This document shows positions 6,493-8,863 of a DNA stretch of 8,863 bases, one piece after another. The position numbers were made by a program, and so were the translations under genes. Source of the stretch: Thermoplasmata archaeon (GTDB lineage Archaea > Thermoplasmatota > E2 > UBA202 > JdFR-43); contig JAGGWA010000140.1 in assembly GCA_021157745.1 (NCBI GenBank), forward strand, positions 1 to 8,863, given 5' to 3'. The stretch's first letter is position 1. Each line of letters begins with the position of its first letter. The notes under the pieces were generated by a model. It had not been told where the DNA came from and searched no databases. It saw only the letters and a list, made by a program, of their open reading frames with translations.

Positions 6493-7081
6493 CTTGCTTG
6501 ATTTCTGGCTTGTAGTAATGATATGATATGTGGATGGTGAAATCGTTGCCCTTGTCGAAAAATCTCGGTTTCGGAGTTATTGAAAGGCTGACCTTGCAGT
6601 TTACCGCTCCGCTTTTTATACTTATTGATTTGAATGCCTCGCTTTCATTCTTTGCTTTTACCAGCTTTGGCTCTGGAGTGTTTCCCTTTGCTTCCATTGA
6701 AATCTCCTCATAGCCTGATTTACTGTTTGAGAATGAAAACTCTGGCACAGAAATCGATGCCTCTATCTCATCACTCCAGTTCCATGGGAGAATAAATCCA
6801 TGTAAATTCAAATCATCCTTCCATTCTATCTTGAATTCTATGTCTGAGATGACAGCATCTTCTCCTTCATCTATTGTATAGTTTCCACTCCATCCATCTC
6901 TTCCAACATATCCTTGGCTAACGATTTCATCGCTGTATTCTGTCCATTCAATCCTGTAAGCGTTTTTTTCCTCACTGGGAGCAATGCTCTCATATGTCTT
7001 TTCATGATACAGTATCCCAATTAAAGCTATTATCAAAATTATTATTCCAGCCATTATAACAATTCTATCGTTTCTGTCCAT
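6485..7081 (-). CDS. Membrane-anchored exported protein of unknown function
   Basis: I do not recognise this 198-residue protein. It has a short charged N-terminus (MDRNDR), one membrane segment or uncleaved signal anchor (about 7-25, VIMAGIIILIIALIGIL), and then about 170 residues that should lie outside the cell. That part is rich in alternating polar and hydrophobic residues, Trp, Tyr and Glu, as in a beta sandwich. It has NYT, NWS and NES N-glycosylation sequons (positions 67, 101 and 145) and a single Cys at 162. Residues 79-125 (strand-like ISDIEFKIEWKDD, then EIEASISVPEFSF) and 151-190 look like two sheets. A TATA-like TTTTATAAAT (minus strand, 7111-7120) lies about 35 nt before the ATG. 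The gene is divergent from the fibre-like secretion operon and may serve the same cell surface, but nothing proves this. Confidence 0.65.
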   Translation of the reverse strand: MDRNDRIVIMAGIIILIIALIGILYHEKTYESIAPSEEKNAYRIEWTEYSDEIVSQGYVGRDGWSGNYTIDEGEDAVISDIEFKIEWKDDLNLHGFILPWNWSDEIEASISVPEFSFSNSKSGYEEISMEAKGNTPEPKLVKAKNESEAFKSISIKSGAVNCKVSLSITPKPRFFDKGNDFTIHISYHYYKPEIKQVS

Positions 7082-7313
7082 TGGAACACCAAATTCAATA
7101 AGATTTTTCCATTTATAAAACTTGGCATCATTGGCGTAGCTATTTCAAATATAAAATGCGATAAATGGAGAGATTGAAGATAAAATATATTGTTTTCTAT
7201 GAACAAAATTGCTTTCATAATGAAAAATATGGGGTGTCGTTATTTTAAAGTGTGCCCGAAAATTTAGTAAAAATTATATATACATTAGAGATAAAGGAGG
7301 CGGAGGGGATAAA
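7082..7313. promoter_or_regulatory. Divergent intergenic region with promoters for 6485-7081 and for the secretion operon
   Basis: This 232-bp AT-rich gap is the longest non-coding stretch here. Near its left end TTTATAAAA (7112-7120) serves as the TATA box for the minus-strand membrane-anchored gene. For the plus-strand operon two boxes are possible. TATTTTAAAG (7241-7250) would give a leader of about 40 nt that contains both SD motifs. TTATATATA (7274-7282) would start transcription at about 7304 and give a leader of about 10 nt. I prefer the first because the SD sites would then lie in the mRNA. The middle part (about 7125-7235) shows no repeat, RNA gene or convincing small gene. Confidence 0.5.
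7293..7308 (+). promoter_or_regulatory. Tandem Shine-Dalgarno motifs deciding a TTG start
   Basis: AAAGGAGG (7293-7300) is followed directly by a second motif, GGAGGGG (7302-7308). The second is 5 nt before the TTG at 7314. No ATG or GTG exists in frame upstream near this point, and the signal peptide begins directly at this TTG, so the TTG start is well supported. Confidence 0.65.
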
Positions 7314-7958
7314 TTGGATGTAAGAAAAAAAGCATTGTTGGTTGGTGTGGCAATAGCGATGTTATCGGCAGCAATAGCAACCCAATATGCAAGGGTAAGC
7401 ATTGCATATGAATATGGAATAAGTGCAAGTGATGGAGCAATAAGATTTATTGCTCGCGATATCGCACCCAATGGAAACTATGTTCTGCAAAATAACGGCA
7501 ATACATTGAAACTCTCGTTAGGAAGCTTCACCCCTGGAACAAATAAAACATATACAGCAGCTTTTGGAATAGTGAATGAAGAAAGCTTTAACATATATCT
7601 ATACAATGTAAGCGTTACCGGGAGTGGAAGCGGAAATATAAAAATATGGTTGCATAAGAACCCAAATGTTACAGCAGAAAATGACGCGAGCTCAATACTT
7701 GTGTGGAATGGCGATTATGTGAATTTTGCAAATGTGACATTCTATGCAGGAAATAATGATGCAAGCAATGCAAATAGTGACGCTGGGGCAATATTAACGC
7801 CATTGAATGCGCAGGGAGTCAGATACAATACAACATCTGGAGCCATAGGAAGCAATAACGATTACTGGTGGGTTCAGGTTTCTGTGGACATTCCAAATGG
7901 AGCAAGCGATGGAACATATACCGGCAACATATTCTTCAGCTTCACAAGTGTGCAATAA
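7314..7958 (+). CDS. Secreted beta-rich protein, TasA/archaeal bundling-pilus-like subunit candidate
   Basis: A 214-residue exported protein. The N-terminus MDVRKKALLVGVAIAMLSAA is a classic Sec signal peptide with likely cleavage near AIA (20-22). The mature part is Gly, Asn, Ser and Thr rich with alternating strand patterns and no Cys. It has five N-glycosylation sequons at Asn77, 98, 118, 140 and 172. The stretch LKLSLGSFTPGTNKTYTAAF (65-84), followed by GIVNEESFNIYLYNVSV (85-101) and ending in GTYTGNIFFSF (200-210), recalls the TasA/camelysin and archaeal AbpA pattern: 'LG...PG....ytaaf.ivNe' after an A-rich signal peptide. In TasA and AbpA one subunit donates a strand to the next to build a fibre. 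The linked signal peptidase I gene 745 bp downstream supports this reading. The start is TTG with two SD motifs. Without a structure search the family assignment is tentative; a generic secreted glycoprotein is the alternative. Confidence 0.6.
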   Translation: MDVRKKALLVGVAIAMLSAAIATQYARVSIAYEYGISASDGAIRFIARDIAPNGNYVLQNNGNTLKLSLGSFTPGTNKTYTAAFGIVNEESFNIYLYNVSVTGSGSGNIKIWLHKNPNVTAENDASSILVWNGDYVNFANVTFYAGNNDASNANSDAGAILTPLNAQGVRYNTTSGAIGSNNDYWWVQVSVDIPNGASDGTYTGNIFFSFTSVQ

Positions 7959-7961
7959 TGA

Positions 7962-8048
7962 ATGAGCATTAAAAAGAAGATAGCAACATTGATAGCAATA
8001 GCAATAATAGCACTGATGGCATTTGCCATATTCATAAATGCGATATGA
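7962..8048 (+). CDS. 28-residue single-span membrane microprotein
   Basis: A very small gene between two secreted-protein genes. It starts MSIKKKIATLIAIAIIALM and ends AFAIFINAI. A KKK cluster precedes about 22 hydrophobic residues, enough for one membrane helix with the N-terminus probably inside, and almost nothing remains for a soluble domain. The ATG is 3 nt after the stop of the fibre-like gene, and its TGA (8046-8048) overlaps the next ATG (8045-8047) as ATGA. Such tight packing on both sides favours a translated gene, at least as a coupling element for the downstream gene. No SD is visible. It could also be the leftover signal peptide of a lost subunit gene. Function unknown. Confidence 0.55.
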   Translation: MSIKKKIATLIAIAIIALMAFAIFINAI

Positions 8049-8710
8049 TGAGAAAGCTCACATGGGCAGCCATACTCTCATTCCTTTTTCTACTGTTATC
8101 ATTTTTGAATGCGAGCCAGATTGTGGAGAATGTCGCTGAATTTTCTTTTAGTGTTGAAAAGTTAAAAACGAGATTATATGATTTTTCCAGCAATGCAAGT
8201 GTTGACAGGTGGGCTTATGGATATGATAACGCATCCCTGCCGCCCTCACAGCCAGACATTCCGAGCATAGAATTCAATTCTCTGCAATATTTCAATGTTT
8301 CATATAATGATGATGTCTATCAGGTAGATGCTGGAAGCAATGGTGAATATGCTTGTCACAGATTTGTTTTTACCATATATGAAAGCAATATCAGCAAAAT
8401 AAACATTTTCTGGAGAGGTGCTGGAATATGTTTGCTTGTATGGGGTGGAAATTACTATATAGTTCCCTCGAGAAGTGGAGCAAAGCTTTATGCATGGAAT
8501 TATAGCTCTTCGCATTATGATGAAATAGCAAATACAGCATCATACAATGTGGTGAATCTGTCGGCAAATCTATCTTTACATTATGTTGGCATCGACGGCA
8601 AAGTCATTCTGTTGGTAGAGCAAACCAGCAAAACCGTGCTTCTATGGTTATTTAATTTCTATTCAGTGATTGCCACCGATTATGTTTCCGTAGAGGTGGA
8701 ATATGTCTGA
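8045..8710 (+). CDS. Secreted N-glycosylation-rich surface protein, second exported component of the operon
   Basis: A 221-residue exported protein. The signal peptide is MMRKLTWAAILSFLFLLLSF (1-20), with probable cleavage near LNAS (21-24). The mature protein has eight N-glycosylation sequons (Asn22, 50, 62, 84, 115, 152, 171, 175) and only two cysteines (104 and 129), which could form a disulphide. Its aromatic-rich strands, for example RFVFTIYE, KINIFWRGAG, AKLYAWNYSSSHYDE (147-161) and a final TDYVSVEVEYV (211-221), recall a lectin- or discoidin-like beta sandwich seen in archaeal surface proteins ('W.G....LY.WNY....W'). This is a pattern impression, not a firm family match. Its place before a signal peptidase gene suggests an anchor, cap or minor subunit. 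Translation is coupled at both ends: ATGA overlap upstream and an 8-bp overlap downstream. A second ATG follows the first directly, so the start may be one codon later. Confidence 0.68.
   Translation: MMRKLTWAAILSFLFLLLSFLNASQIVENVAEFSFSVEKLKTRLYDFSSNASVDRWAYGYDNASLPPSQPDIPSIEFNSLQYFNVSYNDDVYQVDAGSNGEYACHRFVFTIYESNISKINIFWRGAGICLLVWGGNYYIVPSRSGAKLYAWNYSSSHYDEIANTASYNVVNLSANLSLHYVGIDGKVILLVEQTSKTVLLWLFNFYSVIATDYVSVEVEYV
8693..8698 (+). promoter_or_regulatory. Shine-Dalgarno site for the signal peptidase gene
   Basis: GAGGTG lies 4 nt before the ATG at 8703 and 13 nt before the next in-frame ATG at 8712. The spacing favours the upstream ATG and the 8-bp overlap with the preceding gene. Confidence 0.6.
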
Positions 8711-8863
8711 TATGAAAAAATTGCTCGGAAACTTTTCATTCTTTGTTATTGTTATAATCATAGTGGCAAAATTCTCAACCATTTTCACCAGCGTTTCTTT
8801 TCCATTGAGCACGATAGTTTCAGATTCAATGGAGCCAGCTCTCCATAAAGGAGACATTGTTCC
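8703..8863 (+). CDS. Signal peptidase I (archaeal/SipW type), N-terminal part (runs off right edge)
   Basis: The 53 complete residues visible contain a membrane anchor (about 11-28, FSFFVIVIIIVAKFSTIF) followed by the catalytic box. The motif is TIVSDSMEPALHKGDIV (37-53): Ser42 before Met-Glu-Pro is the expected nucleophile, and GD at 50-51 is typical of the family. Signal peptidase I cuts signal peptides from exported proteins on the outer face of the membrane. Archaeal and SipW-type enzymes use a Ser-His-Asp arrangement; the His and Asp lie beyond the edge. An alternative ATG exists at residue 4 (8712), but the SD favours 8703. The gene is the fourth in the secretion operon, so it may be dedicated to the two exported proteins before it, as SipW is for TasA and TapA. 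It could also be the general signal peptidase. Confidence 0.88.
   Translation, partial: MSDMKKLLGNFSFFVIVIIIVAKFSTIFTSVSFPLSTIVSDSMEPALHKGDIV

Noticed and set aside
7199..7267. A 22-codon reading frame on the plus strand in the 7082-7313 gap, with two Cys
   Set aside because: It has no SD, no TATA box at a fitting distance and no tight link to a neighbour, and it overlaps the likely promoter of the secretion operon. Chance is the simpler reading.
7962..8710. Frameshift joining the 28-residue peptide to the downstream secreted protein
   Set aside because: The downstream protein has its own complete signal peptide and start, so no fusion is needed to explain either frame.
8663..8857. Minus-strand frame opposite the signal peptidase start
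   Set aside because: The plus strand holds an unmistakable SDSMEP signal peptidase motif with SD and overlap; the opposite frame shows no family features.
1..8863. tRNA, rRNA, CRISPR arrays, insertion sequences or phage genes
   Set aside because: I saw no cloverleaf, regularly spaced repeats, transposase motifs or flanking repeats on either strand.

Overview
The window looks like the genome of an archaeon. It carries an Orc1/Cdc6-type AAA+ ATPase, an RPA-like OB-fold protein, archaeal Pelota, an NEMF/Rqc2-type NFACT protein and a DUF63 membrane protein. Promoters are of TATA-box type, and several lead genes have the TATA box so close to the start codon that the mRNA should be leaderless or nearly so. 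Genes inside operons instead overlap as ATGA or have Shine-Dalgarno (SD) motifs. The DNA is AT-rich, arginine is mostly AGA/AGG, and the proteins are rich in Lys, Glu and Ile. This fits a probably thermophilic euryarchaeon, perhaps of the Thermoplasmatota, but the lineage is an inference.

Layout. (1) 1-835, minus strand: larB, a nickel-pincer cofactor enzyme, followed by a DUF1697-like gene that runs off the left edge; the two overlap as ATGA. (2) 884-1960, plus strand: a DUF63 multi-spanning membrane protein, divergent from larB across a 48-bp promoter region. (3) 1961-3590, minus strand: an RPA-like OB-fold gene, then 1 nt later a short and divergent Orc1/Cdc6-family gene. The Orc1/Cdc6 stop codon directly abuts the DUF63 stop codon. 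(4) 3650-6492, plus strand: an NEMF/Rqc2 homologue and pelota, overlapping as ATGA with a strong SD. This is a ribosome-rescue and ribosome-quality-control operon, divergent from the replication/repair pair across a compact 59-bp promoter. (5) 6485-7081, minus strand: a membrane-anchored protein I cannot assign, overlapping the end of pelota by 8 bp. (6) 7314-8863, plus strand: a tightly packed secretion operon. It holds a secreted beta-rich protein reminiscent of TasA/archaeal bundling-pilus subunits, a 28-residue membrane microprotein, a second secreted protein with many N-glycosylation sequons, and the start of a signal peptidase I gene cut off by the right edge.

How the genes may work together. 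Pelota helps split stalled ribosomes, and NEMF/Rqc2 acts on the peptidyl-tRNA left on the large subunit, so their coupled expression makes biological sense. The last four plus-strand genes resemble the logic of the bacterial tapA-sipW-tasA fibre operon: fibre subunit, accessory exported protein and linked signal peptidase. That operon is the most promising candidate here for an under-described system. The 28-residue gene within it is easily missed by annotation.
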